From NCBI RefSeq assembly GCF_000258425.1, contig NC_017461.1:960949-1024948 (forward strand): a stretch of 64,000 nucleotides of DNA, read 5' to 3'. The notes beneath the pieces are model-generated. The model was not told the origin of the DNA, ran no database searches, and saw only the letters and a program-made list of their open reading frames with translations. Source of the DNA: Fervidicoccus fontis Kam940. GTDB lineage: Archaea > Thermoproteota > Thermoprotei_A > Sulfolobales > Fervidicoccaceae. Below are positions 17,581-26,898 of this stretch, in pieces (the first letter of the stretch is position 1; the number at the start of each line of letters is the position of its first letter). The translations under genes were made by a program, and so were the position numbers.

Positions 17581-19491
17581 TTACTCACCTTCGTGTATAG
17601 CGTTAAACGGACAAACACTTACACAACTGCCACAGCCATAGCAAAGGTCTTCTTGAATGAATGCCTTTTTCTTATCAGAGTTCCAGGAAATTGCGGGACA
17701 GCCAAATGTAAGAATGCATGTTTTGCATCCTGTGCACTTTTCTTCATCTATGACATATCTCTTAAATTTCTGGCCAGATCTTCTCACTCTTGAAGCGTAA
17801 AGCAAAGCGCACTCCCTCCTAGCTACTATAAAGCTTACTCCGTTAACAGATAGAGCCTTTCTTAAAGCTTGTTCAGTTGCCTTCATATCATATGGATCAA
17901 CAACCTCAACATAGTCTGCACCCATTGCTTTAGCTATGTCTTCTATTTTTATCTCTTTTCCGTTGTTAGAAATAGAATAGCCCGTTCCGGGGTGAGGCTG
18001 ATGTCCAGTCATTGCGGTTGTTCTGTTGTCAAGTACAAACAATATGAAATTGGACCTATTATAGATAGCATTTGCGAGAGCAGGTAGACCTGCATGAAAG
18101 AATGTAGAATCGCCTATTGTTGCTATAATCGGTTTTTTTGAAGCACTGCCCTCTAATGCCTTGCTTATCCCATGAGCTAGACCTATCGATGAACCCATAT
18201 GTGTGCTTGTATCAACAAGCTTCATTGGAGGATAGTATCCGAGAGTATAACACCCAATGTCGCTTGGATATATTCCATTGTACCCTGTGACTTTTTTGAT
18301 TACATAAAAAACGTTCCTATGAGGACACGCAGGGCAGAACACGAGTGGTCTTCTTGGGATTTTAGCCTCAATGTTTTTTTCTATAAATTCTGCCCTTTCA
18401 ATATCAACTGGCGATTTAATTCCAAAGAACTTGGCCAACGAAGTAACAACTCTATCAGTAGAAAGCTCATAATATCTCGGAACGAGGTCTTTTCCCCTTA
18501 TCTCTGCTTTAATATTTTTGTCAAAAGCCCAAGTTTTCACCTGCTCTTCTACTACAGGTTCAAGCTCTTCAACTATTATAGCTCTTTCCAAACCATTGAA
18601 AAATTCGTTTAAGAGTCCAAATGGTACTGGGAAAGGTGTCCCGAGCTTTAGTATTTTTACATCATTGATATCTAGCCAGCTAAGCGCTTCTTTTACATAT
18701 GCATATGCTAATCCGCTAGCTATAACTCCTACTTTTGAGCTTTTATCTCCTTCAATGTAATTAAATTTATGATTAAATTCTTCTCTAATTTTTTCTATTC
18801 TCTTTAATGATTCCAGTCTAAGAATCCTGGCGTTTAATGGGAGGTTAACAAATTTCTCCGGATTCTTTGAAAAATCACCTGAGGCTCTTTTTCCAGCCTG
18901 TGTTCTTTCAGGCAGAGGTCCAAAAACTACTTCTCCTCTCATATGCGAAAGCCTTGTAGTTGACCTCAAAACAACTGCAGTATCGAACTTTTCACTCAAT
19001 TCAAAAAGCTCTTTCGCAAATAGTCTCGCTTCATCGGGAGAACTTGGCTCAACGACTGGAAGATTAGCTAGCTTAGCAAAAAGTCTCGTATCTTGCTCAT
19101 TTTGGCTACTCCACATACTTGGATCGTCTGCAACAACTATGACAAAACCGCCTTTAACTCCATTCATTGCAGTGCTCATAAATGCATCTGCTGCAACATT
19201 CAGACCAACATGCTTCATTGAGGTCATAGATCTGAGTCCGCTCCATGAAGCACCCAAAGCAGCTTCATAGGCAATTTTTTCATTACTTGAAACTTCTACA
19301 TATACTCCTGCATCTTTTGCTATAGCAGAAAAAGTGTCTAGAATTTCGCTACTAGGTGTTCCAGGGTATGCAGCAAAAAATGATATATTCCCTTCTAAAG
19401 CACCTCTTACTATTGCTTCATTTCCAAGCAAAAAAGCTCTTTTTCCAGCCTCTTTATTTAGAATTATTTCTTTAATGTTCATTTTTTTCAC
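17581..19491 (-). CDS. iorA: Indolepyruvate:ferredoxin oxidoreductase, alpha subunit
   Basis: 636 residues, full length. The N-terminal pyrimidine-binding half has AAYPGTPSSEIL. The thiamine-diphosphate half has TIGDSTFFHAGLPAL and a DNRTTAMTGHQPHPG stretch. Two C-terminal ferredoxin motifs follow: CTGCKTCILTFGCP and CYGCGSCVSVCP. The first cluster motif is altered from the canonical CxxCxxCxxxCP form, which is known in this family. It carries the catalytic and electron-transfer centres. It overlaps acdA by four bases. Confidence 0.96.
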   Translation of the reverse strand: MKKMNIKEIILNKEAGKRAFLLGNEAIVRGALEGNISFFAAYPGTPSSEILDTFSAIAKDAGVYVEVSSNEKIAYEAALGASWSGLRSMTSMKHVGLNVAADAFMSTAMNGVKGGFVIVVADDPSMWSSQNEQDTRLFAKLANLPVVEPSSPDEARLFAKELFELSEKFDTAVVLRSTTRLSHMRGEVVFGPLPERTQAGKRASGDFSKNPEKFVNLPLNARILRLESLKRIEKIREEFNHKFNYIEGDKSSKVGVIASGLAYAYVKEALSWLDINDVKILKLGTPFPVPFGLLNEFFNGLERAIIVEELEPVVEEQVKTWAFDKNIKAEIRGKDLVPRYYELSTDRVVTSLAKFFGIKSPVDIERAEFIEKNIEAKIPRRPLVFCPACPHRNVFYVIKKVTGYNGIYPSDIGCYTLGYYPPMKLVDTSTHMGSSIGLAHGISKALEGSASKKPIIATIGDSTFFHAGLPALANAIYNRSNFILFVLDNRTTAMTGHQPHPGTGYSISNNGKEIKIEDIAKAMGADYVEVVDPYDMKATEQALRKALSVNGVSFIVARRECALLYASRVRRSGQKFKRYVIDEEKCTGCKTCILTFGCPAISWNSDKKKAFIQEDLCYGCGSCVSVCPFNAIHEGE

Positions 19492-20870
19492 CTATTTTTT
19501 GAGGAAATTAAGCTAAAAGAGTAAAGAGCTCTTGTAGCTGAAACTACATCTTCAGGTCTCTCATATGTAGGTATTCCGTTGCTTTCAAGAAACCTTTTAG
19601 CATCTTCGCTTATATCTCCTGCCATAAACATCGCTAGGATAGGTTTCTTGACTTCGCTTTCATTAATCGCTTTTACTATGCCCTCTGCATGCTCAGTTCT
19701 GGTCATGCCTCCGAATGTGGGAACGACGCAAGACTCTATAATTATGTCTACATCATCATCTTTCAAAAGAGCTTTAGTTGCTCTATAGTAATCATTACCA
19801 GTAGCACTAGCTATCATATCAATAGGATTCTTAAGAGATGCCATAGGAGGGAGAAAGGATGAGAGATAGCTTATTGTTTCATCTTTAAGCTTAGACATTT
19901 CTAAACCATTTTCCTCTATCAAATCGGAAATTAAAACTCCTGCACCTCCAGCATTTGTTATGACCCCTACTCTTTTCCCTTTAGGAAGTGGTTGCGTGAA
20001 GGATCTAGCCATCGACAAAGCTTCATCAATGGTTTTAGCTTTTATAGCCCCTCCTTGCTTTAAGGCTGTCATAAAAATTTCGGCATTTCCGGCAATGCTA
20101 CCTGTGTGAGAAGATACGGCCCTAGCCCCTGTACTGTATATTCCTCCTTTTAAAGCAATTATAGGTTTTTCTTTTGAGTGCTCTTTCAAAACTTCTAAGA
20201 ATCTTTTCCCAGATTTCACTCCTTCCAAATATAAAAGTATTGAGGCTGTATCAGGATCTCTTGAAAAATATTCTATAAGATCAGAAAAGTCCACATCGCT
20301 CATATTTCCTACACTAACAAATTTTGCAAAGCCTATGTTTTCTTTTATGGTCTTATACACAATACCTCCTCCTAGCGCACCACTTTGAGATATAAAGGTA
20401 ACGCTTCCTTTCTTAGCTTTTTCTATAAAAGTTGCATTTAAGTCTATTTTAGTGTTCATTACTCCTACACAGTTAGGTCCAATAACTCTCATTCCATAGT
20501 CATGGGCAACTCTCACTAGTTCTCTTTCCTCTTCTTTCCCTCTCTCTCCAGTTTCACCAAATCCTGCAGTAATGATTATTATTCCTTTTGCTCCCTTCTC
20601 TCCACTTTCAATTACTGCTTGCTTTACTGCAGGTTTCGGTACTACGATCACTGAGAGATCAATTTCGTCTTGTATATCTTTAATTGTTTTGTATGCCTTC
20701 ACTCCCATTATGCTTTCTTCTTTAACATTTACTGGAAAAACTTTTCCTTTGTAAGAAAGCAAATTTTTAAAAACTTGATGCCCAAGCTTAGTTTCGTTGT
20801 TACTTGCTCCTATTACTGCTATCGATTTAGGCTCAAAAAAATATCTATAATCAAAATTCACATTTCTCAA
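19488..20870 (-). CDS. acdA: Acyl-CoA synthetase (ADP-forming), alpha subunit
   Basis: 460 residues. It has the CoA-binding Rossmann domain (SIAVIGASNNETKLGHQV near the start, GPNCVGVMN near 150) and the succinyl-CoA-synthetase-like ligase domain with SSHTGSIAGN, which contains the phosphorylated histidine. It is the alpha part only; the ATP-grasp beta subunit is not in the window. Its place at the head of the iorAB operon says that arylacetyl-CoA made by IorAB is converted to the acid with ATP formation, the classic energy step of peptide-fermenting archaea. Confidence 0.93.
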   Translation of the reverse strand: MRNVNFDYRYFFEPKSIAVIGASNNETKLGHQVFKNLLSYKGKVFPVNVKEESIMGVKAYKTIKDIQDEIDLSVIVVPKPAVKQAVIESGEKGAKGIIIITAGFGETGERGKEEERELVRVAHDYGMRVIGPNCVGVMNTKIDLNATFIEKAKKGSVTFISQSGALGGGIVYKTIKENIGFAKFVSVGNMSDVDFSDLIEYFSRDPDTASILLYLEGVKSGKRFLEVLKEHSKEKPIIALKGGIYSTGARAVSSHTGSIAGNAEIFMTALKQGGAIKAKTIDEALSMARSFTQPLPKGKRVGVITNAGGAGVLISDLIEENGLEMSKLKDETISYLSSFLPPMASLKNPIDMIASATGNDYYRATKALLKDDDVDIIIESCVVPTFGGMTRTEHAEGIVKAINESEVKKPILAMFMAGDISEDAKRFLESNGIPTYERPEDVVSATRALYSFSLISSKNR

Positions 20871-20956
20871 CTCTAATCAAATTTAAATTTTTTATTTATT
20901 AATAATATATACATATTTTTAAAATTTTAAATTTAACTTTAAATGGTTGATAAATT

Positions 20957-21952
20957 TTGTATATTAATAAAAAATTATTTGACATTCAAATAACTAAGGA
21001 AGCAGTAGAAATTGCCGAAAAATTTGGCATCTCTCCCTTTATGGCTCAAAGATACATAATGTTTATGGGGGATAAAGAGGCAATAGAGTATTTAATTTCT
21101 GCGGAAAAGGGAATAGAAAAAAGCTTTAGATGTAACTCTATATTAGTTAAAGACTGTAATGTGGTCGAGAGAAGTTTAACAGAAAAAGGATTTATTTTAG
21201 AAAAAACGCCATATTTGAATTACGCTTATTACATAAAAAGAGAGCCTTTTTCCATAGGTTCTACAGTTGAGCATTTGTCCGGTAAGATATACGTTCAAGG
21301 AGTCGGCAGCATGTTAGCATCAGAAGTTCTTTCTCCTGTAGAAGACGATAAAGTTGTAGATATGGCAGCTGCACCAGGAGGTAAAACTACTCATATGGCT
21401 CAACTGATGAAGAACAAAGGCATTATTTTAAGCATTGATATCAATAGAGAAAGAATATGGAAACTAAGAGTAAATATTGAGAGATTGAATGCAAAAAATG
21501 TCTATGTATTAAGGACAGATGCTTTAAAAATAAATGGGCTAGATGAATATTTTGATAAAGTAATGCTAGATGCACCATGCACAGGCGAAGGATTGATTGT
21601 ATATAAAAAAGAGAGAAAATTCTCAAAAGGCATTGAAGATTATAAGAAAATGATACCTCTTCAAATAAGCATGCTTAAGAAAGCATTTAAACTCTTGAAA
21701 AGAGGCGGCAAAATTCTTTATTCTACATGTAGTATAGCTCCGGAAGAAAATGAATACGTAATATCTCAAGTATTGAACGAACTTAAAGATATAGAAATAC
21801 TTCCTACAAGATACAATGGAGTTAAAGGAAATGAAGGATTGCCAGAATATAATGACATATTTTTTGGGGACGAACTAAAAAACTGCTTGAGACTTTATCC
21901 TAATACCGATAAAACGGAAGGGTTTTTCCTATGTCTGATGAGGAAAAAATAA
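20957..21952 (+). CDS. RNA m5C methyltransferase, NOL1/NOP2/Sun family
   Basis: 331 residues. An N-terminal RNA-binding part of about 115 residues is followed by a SAM-dependent methylase: DMAAAPGGKTTHMAQ (SAM loop, about 136), LDAPCTGEG (motif IV with the PC cysteine, about 200) and STCSIAPEENE (catalytic cysteine, about 254). It methylates C5 of cytosine in tRNA or rRNA. The start is TTG at 20957 with no good ribosome site, so it may be leaderless. It overlaps by 22 bases a small gene that probably supplies the RNA-binding part. Confidence 0.92.
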   Translation: MYINKKLFDIQITKEAVEIAEKFGISPFMAQRYIMFMGDKEAIEYLISAEKGIEKSFRCNSILVKDCNVVERSLTEKGFILEKTPYLNYAYYIKREPFSIGSTVEHLSGKIYVQGVGSMLASEVLSPVEDDKVVDMAAAPGGKTTHMAQLMKNKGIILSIDINRERIWKLRVNIERLNAKNVYVLRTDALKINGLDEYFDKVMLDAPCTGEGLIVYKKERKFSKGIEDYKKMIPLQISMLKKAFKLLKRGGKILYSTCSIAPEENEYVISQVLNELKDIEILPTRYNGVKGNEGLPEYNDIFFGDELKNCLRLYPNTDKTEGFFLCLMRKK

Positions 21953-22467
21953 AGTTAAAAGAGATATTTCCTTGTGAAGTTGGAAAGAAAAAAGTAGATG
22001 TTTTTTTAAAAAAAGTATTTGGCTATGGAGTAGATAAAATCTTGAACGACTGTTTCATTTTTTATTGCAATGAGAGGAAAAAAAGAAAAGATATCTTCTG
22101 CATGTCCAAAGAGCTTGAAAATTTATATGCAAGACTGAAAGAAAACGGTATTTTACCCTACAGTATTGGTCTTTTTTTAGGTTCTATTATGAACAACCGA
22201 TATAAACCATCACTTCAATTAGGTTCAGAAATTAGCTTAAAAGCGAAAAAACTCGAAAAAGGCATTATATATGTTAAAAATGCAAAAATCAGTTTTGGAA
22301 AAACTATAAGTTTGAATGAGATAGCATTGATAAAAAGAAACGAAAGCGGCATATATCTGGTTTTACTTCAGGACGAAACTTTCTTAGGGTGGGGTATTTT
22401 AAAGAGAAAAATATTGGTTCCTCTTGCAGACATCGGTCTTTACCTCAGAGGATTTGAATTTTCTTAG
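21931..22467 (+). CDS. Probable PUA-type RNA-binding partner of the methyltransferase
   Basis: 178 residues, basic N-terminus and a beta-rich C-terminal half ending in an LGWGILKRK...GLYLRG pattern like PUA-type modules found at the C-terminus of NOP2-class enzymes. No catalytic motif. Its gene overlaps the methylase gene by 22 bases, so the two proteins are probably made together and may act as one enzyme in two chains. Assignment rests on pattern and context, not on a search. Confidence 0.55.
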   Translation: MSDEEKIKLKEIFPCEVGKKKVDVFLKKVFGYGVDKILNDCFIFYCNERKKRKDIFCMSKELENLYARLKENGILPYSIGLFLGSIMNNRYKPSLQLGSEISLKAKKLEKGIIYVKNAKISFGKTISLNEIALIKRNESGIYLVLLQDETFLGWGILKRKILVPLADIGLYLRGFEFS

Positions 22468-22499
22468 AACTTCTTTTATCTTAGAGCATATATTGACTT

Positions 22500-22585
22500 C
22501 CTTGTCACTCTGACCTCCTCCCTGCCCTAAAGGGCGAGGGTTTCAGTTGTAAATGACAAGACCTTCAGTTGTAATAAGGACAAGG
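22500..22585. mobile_element. Solo IS200/IS605-type end remnant with short repeats
   Basis: The palindrome GCCCTAAAGGGC (22524-22535) within CCT-CCCT...GAGGG is the hairpin form usual at the right end of archaeal IS200/IS605 elements. Two imperfect direct copies of TTCAGTTGTAA-n-GACAAG follow at 22542-22560 and 22564-22583. CTTGTCA (22501) and TGACAAG (22554) form a short flanking inverted repeat. No transposase gene is attached, so this is a scar or a small non-autonomous relative. It matches similar scars at 48.0 and 52.5 kb. Confidence 0.6.
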
Positions 22586-22766
22586 TATTTTATGAAGTTA
22601 ATAAATAAAAAACAACGAATTTCTTAAAAAGATATAAACTCTATTAAATTAAAATTCCATATTAAATAAAGCATTATAACCTATTAGGAAATAATAAAAG
22701 CATGTGTATTTTAGAAAGCATTTAAACAAAAGAAAACAATATAATATTCATATAGAGGTGTATGCA

Positions 22767-23534
22767 ATGCCTTTCAAGGAAAAAGATTTTATATTGATCG
22801 ATTATACAGCTACTGTTAAGGAAACTAATACAGTGGTTGATACAACAAATTCTGAGAAAGCGAAAGAAAGTAACATCTATGATGAAAATAAAACATATGA
22901 GCCAACGTTAGTTATAATAGGAGAAGGGAGAGTAGTCAAAGGTCTGGAAGAAGCGCTACAAGAAATGAATGAAGGAGAGCAGAAAGTAATAGAATTACCT
23001 CCTTCAAAAGCTTATGGAGAGAGAGATCCGAATAGGCTTAGAAGAATACCAATAAGAGAGTTTAAAAAAGGCGACGTAGAGCCTGTTCCTGGAAAAGTTG
23101 TAGAAATAAATGGCGTACCTGCATTAATAAGAGATGTAACTGGAGGAAGAGTATTAGTAGATTTTAACCATCCTTTGGCAGGAAAAACTATTGTTTACGA
23201 AGTTAAAGTGATAAAATATTTACAGAATGACGATGAAAAAGTAAAGGCATTATTGAAGAGGAGGCTAAGACCTAAAAATATCGATGATTATAACATAAAA
23301 ATATCCAAAGAGGAAGGCTTTGTTCAAATAAAAATACCTGAAACTGAGATGATTAATCCAGATATTCAACTAGCAAAAAGGGCATTAGCTAGAGAAATAT
23401 TTAACTATATTGAAGGAATTAAAAAAGTTGAATTTATTGAAGAAATAATCGCACCTGAAAAGCCGAAGGAAGAAACTGCTGAGGAAAAAGAAAAACCAAG
23501 TGAAGAGAAACCTAAAGAAGAAGCCAAGCAATAA
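22767..23534 (+). CDS. FKBP-type peptidyl-prolyl cis-trans isomerase (SlyD-like)
   Basis: About 255 residues from ATG 22767, seven bases after GAGGTG. The FKBP core (1-150) is interrupted by an insert-in-flap segment and has VIIGEGRVVKGLEEAL, GEQKVIELPPSKAYGERD and the closing FNHPLAGKTIVYEVKVI. A second mixed domain (about 155-220) and a Lys/Glu/Pro tail follow, as in long archaeal FKBPs. It speeds prolyl isomerisation and acts as a folding helper in the cytoplasm. An upstream start at 22704 is in frame but lacks support. Confidence 0.93.
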   Translation: MPFKEKDFILIDYTATVKETNTVVDTTNSEKAKESNIYDENKTYEPTLVIIGEGRVVKGLEEALQEMNEGEQKVIELPPSKAYGERDPNRLRRIPIREFKKGDVEPVPGKVVEINGVPALIRDVTGGRVLVDFNHPLAGKTIVYEVKVIKYLQNDDEKVKALLKRRLRPKNIDDYNIKISKEEGFVQIKIPETEMINPDIQLAKRALAREIFNYIEGIKKVEFIEEIIAPEKPKEETAEEKEKPSEEKPKEEAKQ

Positions 23535-23879
23535 AATTTATCAATGTATTTTTTGCGATATAAGAAATTTTTATAAAATTTGTTGCAATTTAAATAAAGG
23601 AATAATAAAAGAATCTGATAATTTTGTCTTGAGATATATCAGTTAATAAAAAACAATATAATACTTTAGCAAGTCAATATAAGTAAAAAATGATATTAGA
23701 AATCAACATCTAAAATTCTTATTCTTTAAGAAGAAACAAAAGTTTAACTTAAAAAGAGTTGTTTTATAAATATTAATTTAATAAGGATAAAACTTATCTC
23801 TTCCCGGGATATTAAATGAACAAAATTTAATACATTGGGCATTTCTTTGTTCTATGGGAAGAGAACGAGGTGTAAATAA
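23535..23879. promoter_or_regulatory. serS leader region with a predicted hairpin
   Basis: 345 bases with no gene. Most is AT-rich with a TATA-like TTTTATAAATAT near 23762. The last 80 bases hold a 9-bp inverted repeat, TCTCTTCCC (23797-23805) and GGGAAGAGA (23856-23864), which closes a loop of about 50 bases. It ends two bases before the GAGGTG ribosome site of serS (23867-23872). A structured 5' leader is therefore likely; whether it regulates is unknown. Confidence 0.5.
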
Positions 23880-25259
23880 ATGCCTAAATGGACTGTGCTA
23901 GAATATCTTAGAAATAACCCTGATGAATACATGCAAATGGTAAAGAGAAGGGGTCTAGACGAAAGCATTGTGAGAGAGGCTATTGAAATAGATAAGGCAT
24001 ATAGAAGTAAGCTTAGGGAAGTAGAAAATTTAAGAAGAGAACACAACTCCCTAACAAAGGAACTATCTAAAGAGAATAATCAAGAAAAAAAGAATGAACT
24101 GCTGAGAAAGGCTAAGGAAATTCTTCAACTTTTAGAGGAAAAAGAAAAAGAAGTAAGCGAAGCTGAGAGAAATTGGTATGATTCGTTGAAAAAACTTCCG
24201 AACATTTTAGCACCAGACGTACCTTATGGCACTTCAGATGAAGATAACTTGCCAGTTAAATTTTGGGGCAGGCCAAAAGTCACTACTGACAAGCTTGAGG
24301 AATTCAAAAAACAAACCGAAAAGTGGGGATTTAAAGTAGATTTTGATCTTGTAGAAAACAAGAGTTTTATAGGACACGCTGATATGTTGGAAAAAGTTTT
24401 AAATATGGCAGATACAAATCAGGCAGCTAAGGTAGCTGGATCCAGGTTTTTCTATCTTATTGGAGATATAGTATGGTTAGATTTTGCTATTAGCCTTTAT
24501 GCGTTAGATGTTATAACTAGAAAAGGATTCATTCCGATAATACCTCCTTATATGCTTAGAACAGAAGTTTTAGAAGGAGCTTTGGACTATTCTTCTTTTA
24601 AAGACATGATATACAAAATTGAAAACGAAGATCTCAATCTTATAGGAACTGCTGAGCACCCATTAATGGGACTTGCATATGATAATCCGATAAGGGAGCA
24701 AGATCTTCCGCTTAAACTTGTTGGTTGGAGTCCTTGCTTTAGAAGAGAAGCAGGCGCAGGCAATAGAGATTTAAAAGGAATTTTCAGAGTCCATCAGTTT
24801 CATAAAGTTGAGCAATTTGTGTTTGCCCATCCCGATAATAGCTGGAAATTCTTAGATGAAATGGTAGCAAATACTGAAGAAATACTTCAAGGCTTAGGTC
24901 TACCATATAGAGTAGTTAATGTGGTGAGTGGCGAGCTTGGATTGCCTGCTGCAAAGAAATACGATATTGAAGTTTGGATGCCCGCACAAGGAAAATATAG
25001 AGAAATTGCTAGCATTAGCCAGGTTTTGGATTGGCAGGCTTTTAGGGCTAACTTAACGTATATCAAAGCAAGCGATGGAAGAAGAGAGTACCTTCATACA
25101 TTAAATGGCACTGGAATTCCAACAACTAGGGCTATTTCTGCAATAGTAGAAAACTTTCAAGATGAAGAGGGAAATGTCGCAATACCTTCTGTACTGAAGA
25201 AATATTTAGAAAATATTCCAGGCGCACCGACTGATGTCCTTAAGCCAAGAAAAAGATAA
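23880..25259 (+). CDS. serS: Seryl-tRNA synthetase
   Basis: 459 residues, class II, common (bacterial-like) SerRS form. The N-terminal long coiled coil (about 40-105) binds tRNA-Ser. Class II motif 2 is CFRREAGAGNRDLKG...HQFHKVE and motif 3 is GTGIPTTRAISAIVEN. It charges tRNA-Ser with serine. A GAGGTG site lies seven bases before ATG, behind a hairpin leader. Its 3' end overlaps the next gene by 26 bases. Confidence 0.97.
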   Translation: MPKWTVLEYLRNNPDEYMQMVKRRGLDESIVREAIEIDKAYRSKLREVENLRREHNSLTKELSKENNQEKKNELLRKAKEILQLLEEKEKEVSEAERNWYDSLKKLPNILAPDVPYGTSDEDNLPVKFWGRPKVTTDKLEEFKKQTEKWGFKVDFDLVENKSFIGHADMLEKVLNMADTNQAAKVAGSRFFYLIGDIVWLDFAISLYALDVITRKGFIPIIPPYMLRTEVLEGALDYSSFKDMIYKIENEDLNLIGTAEHPLMGLAYDNPIREQDLPLKLVGWSPCFRREAGAGNRDLKGIFRVHQFHKVEQFVFAHPDNSWKFLDEMVANTEEILQGLGLPYRVVNVVSGELGLPAAKKYDIEVWMPAQGKYREIASISQVLDWQAFRANLTYIKASDGRREYLHTLNGTGIPTTRAISAIVENFQDEEGNVAIPSVLKKYLENIPGAPTDVLKPRKR

Positions 25260-25824
25260 AATATTTATTGGTATAGATTTATCTGCTAAAGAGAACAAAC
25301 CTTCTCCAATCTGTATATTTTTCTCTTTAAGCCGTACTTTTAATTTCTTCACCATTCACAAGAATGAAGAAATAATTAACATTATTGATAGCTTATACGG
25401 ATTGAAAAAAAGAACGAAGATATACGTTCTATTTGATTCCCCCCTCTTTTCAGAAAGTGGAGTAAAATTTAGATCCATGGATTTAATAGCTCTTAAATTG
25501 GGCGGAAAGCTTCTTCCTCTTTCTTTTAAGTCAATAAAAGAACTTGGCCAAAGAGGCGAATTGTTGTCTCATCAGCTTTTATCAAAGTATAAAGAACTGG
25601 TTATTTTTGAAACTCATCCATATACCGCTTCAAAAATTCTTGGCTATAGTAACACAAAACAACTTTCAGAAAAGCTATTAGGCACTTCACTGAATAAAGG
25701 ACTTTCGGATGCTTTTGCTTGTTGCATAAGTGGTATCATCTTTTTTAAAATTGGAGGAATTGCTATAGAAGACGACTATTCACACTTCACGATGATTTTT
25801 CCAAAAAATATTTCAAGCTCTTAA
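25234..25824 (+). CDS. DUF429-like protein with predicted RNase H fold
   Basis: 196 residues. It begins with a GIDLSAKE motif (residues 12-19, the first acidic strand of the RNase H-like fold). It has a DSPL segment near residue 65, FETHPYTA near 128 and a DAFACC helix near 164, the pattern of DUF429 predicted nucleases. No substrate is known. The gene overlaps serS by 26 bases in another frame, so it is co-transcribed. Confidence 0.65.
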   Translation: MSLSQEKDKIFIGIDLSAKENKPSPICIFFSLSRTFNFFTIHKNEEIINIIDSLYGLKKRTKIYVLFDSPLFSESGVKFRSMDLIALKLGGKLLPLSFKSIKELGQRGELLSHQLLSKYKELVIFETHPYTASKILGYSNTKQLSEKLLGTSLNKGLSDAFACCISGIIFFKIGGIAIEDDYSHFTMIFPKNISSS

Positions 25825-25836
25825 TTCAAAAATAAT

Positions 25837-26307
25837 ATGATGTCTCAATTGGATTGTTGCATTATATTTGACATCGATGGAGTAATTATTGATAATACCG
25901 AAAGAATTGAAAAATACGGATTAAATGAAAATAAAGAAGATTTCTATTCTGATAGATTAATGGCTTTTGATAAACCAAGGGAACTCGGAATAAAATTGCT
26001 TGAGGAGAAAAAGAAAGTAGGAAAAATTGTTATAGTAACTGGAAGACCGGAGAGAGTTAGAAAGAAAACGACACAGGAGCTTTCTAGTTTTGGCGTTGAG
26101 TTGAAAGAGATAAAGATCATTTTCAGACCTAATAACATAGATAAAATAGAAGAGTGGAAAGTAAAGAAAATCCTTGAGCTGAGAGACTCAGGTTGTAATA
26201 TATGTGAAGTTCATGAAGACTCCGAAGAAGTCATTTATATGTTGAAATATAAAATTAAAGGAACAAAATTCTTTTTGCATAAAGGAAATAAAGTAGAATC
26301 CATATAA
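25837..26307 (+). CDS. HAD-superfamily hydrolase
   Basis: 156 residues. Motif I is FDIDGVIID (residues 10-18, nucleophile and acid aspartates), motif II is VTGRP with the conserved T, and motif III/IV is VHEDSEEV near residue 128. It is a small capless HAD, probably a phosphatase acting on a metabolite or nucleic acid end. It follows the DUF429 gene by 12 bases and probably shares its transcript with serS. Confidence 0.8.
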   Translation: MMSQLDCCIIFDIDGVIIDNTERIEKYGLNENKEDFYSDRLMAFDKPRELGIKLLEEKKKVGKIVIVTGRPERVRKKTTQELSSFGVELKEIKIIFRPNNIDKIEEWKVKKILELRDSGCNICEVHEDSEEVIYMLKYKIKGTKFFLHKGNKVESI

Positions 26308-26310
26308 GGA

Positions 26311-26844
26311 TCAGCTTATGCTCTTCCACTTTCTATTCTTTGCATCAAAGTAAATCAAACCTTCTTTTAAAAGCTCAAAAAAGAGCTCCTTAAGATCCCC
26401 AATCTTTTCAGCCGCGCTTGAAGGATCACTGTCGCTAATGCTTGAAAGTTTTTCTAAAAATTCTTTCCATTTTCTGGGGTAGATTAAATATCTATCCTTG
26501 GTCCCGATAACTTCTATAGCACCTAACTTCTTTATTCTATCTGCTACGAAATCTTTATCTTTTACTCTAGCAAGATCTTCTGATTCTTTTAAATAACCTT
26601 TGTTTCTTAGTTTATCTAAAAGCATGTTTATCTGTTCTATTTTTCCAGATGCTTCCTTGCTTCTTCCAAATACGTTTTCAATTTCATTAATTTTTTCCCT
26701 CAGTTCTTCGATCTTTTTTTCCAGTTCAGAAACCTTCATTTCTAAAATATCCATTCTTTTGATGATTTCCTCTATCTCATCATTATGTGTTTCTTCTTCC
26801 TTTTCGCCCTTCAAAAAATCTTTGAGCGTCTTTTTTGCTTTCAT
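26311..26844 (-). CDS. Coiled-coil hypothetical protein
   Basis: 177 residues, not recognised. Residues 20-62 have clear heptads rich in Glu, Lys, Ile and Leu (a coiled coil). Two compact helical segments follow that look like winged-helix pieces (about 65-110 and 140-175), the second rich in aromatic residues. No enzyme motif. It ends four bases from the HAD gene on the other strand and may follow the CitG-like gene in one transcript, 54 bases downstream. Confidence 0.55.
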   Translation of the reverse strand: MKAKKTLKDFLKGEKEEETHNDEIEEIIKRMDILEMKVSELEKKIEELREKINEIENVFGRSKEASGKIEQINMLLDKLRNKGYLKESEDLARVKDKDFVADRIKKLGAIEVIGTKDRYLIYPRKWKEFLEKLSSISDSDPSSAAEKIGDLKELFFELLKEGLIYFDAKNRKWKSIS

Positions 26845-26898
26845 TTTTTCTCATTCCAAGTTTAGCTATAGGTAATTTGAAAAGTTTCTATTTGAAGA

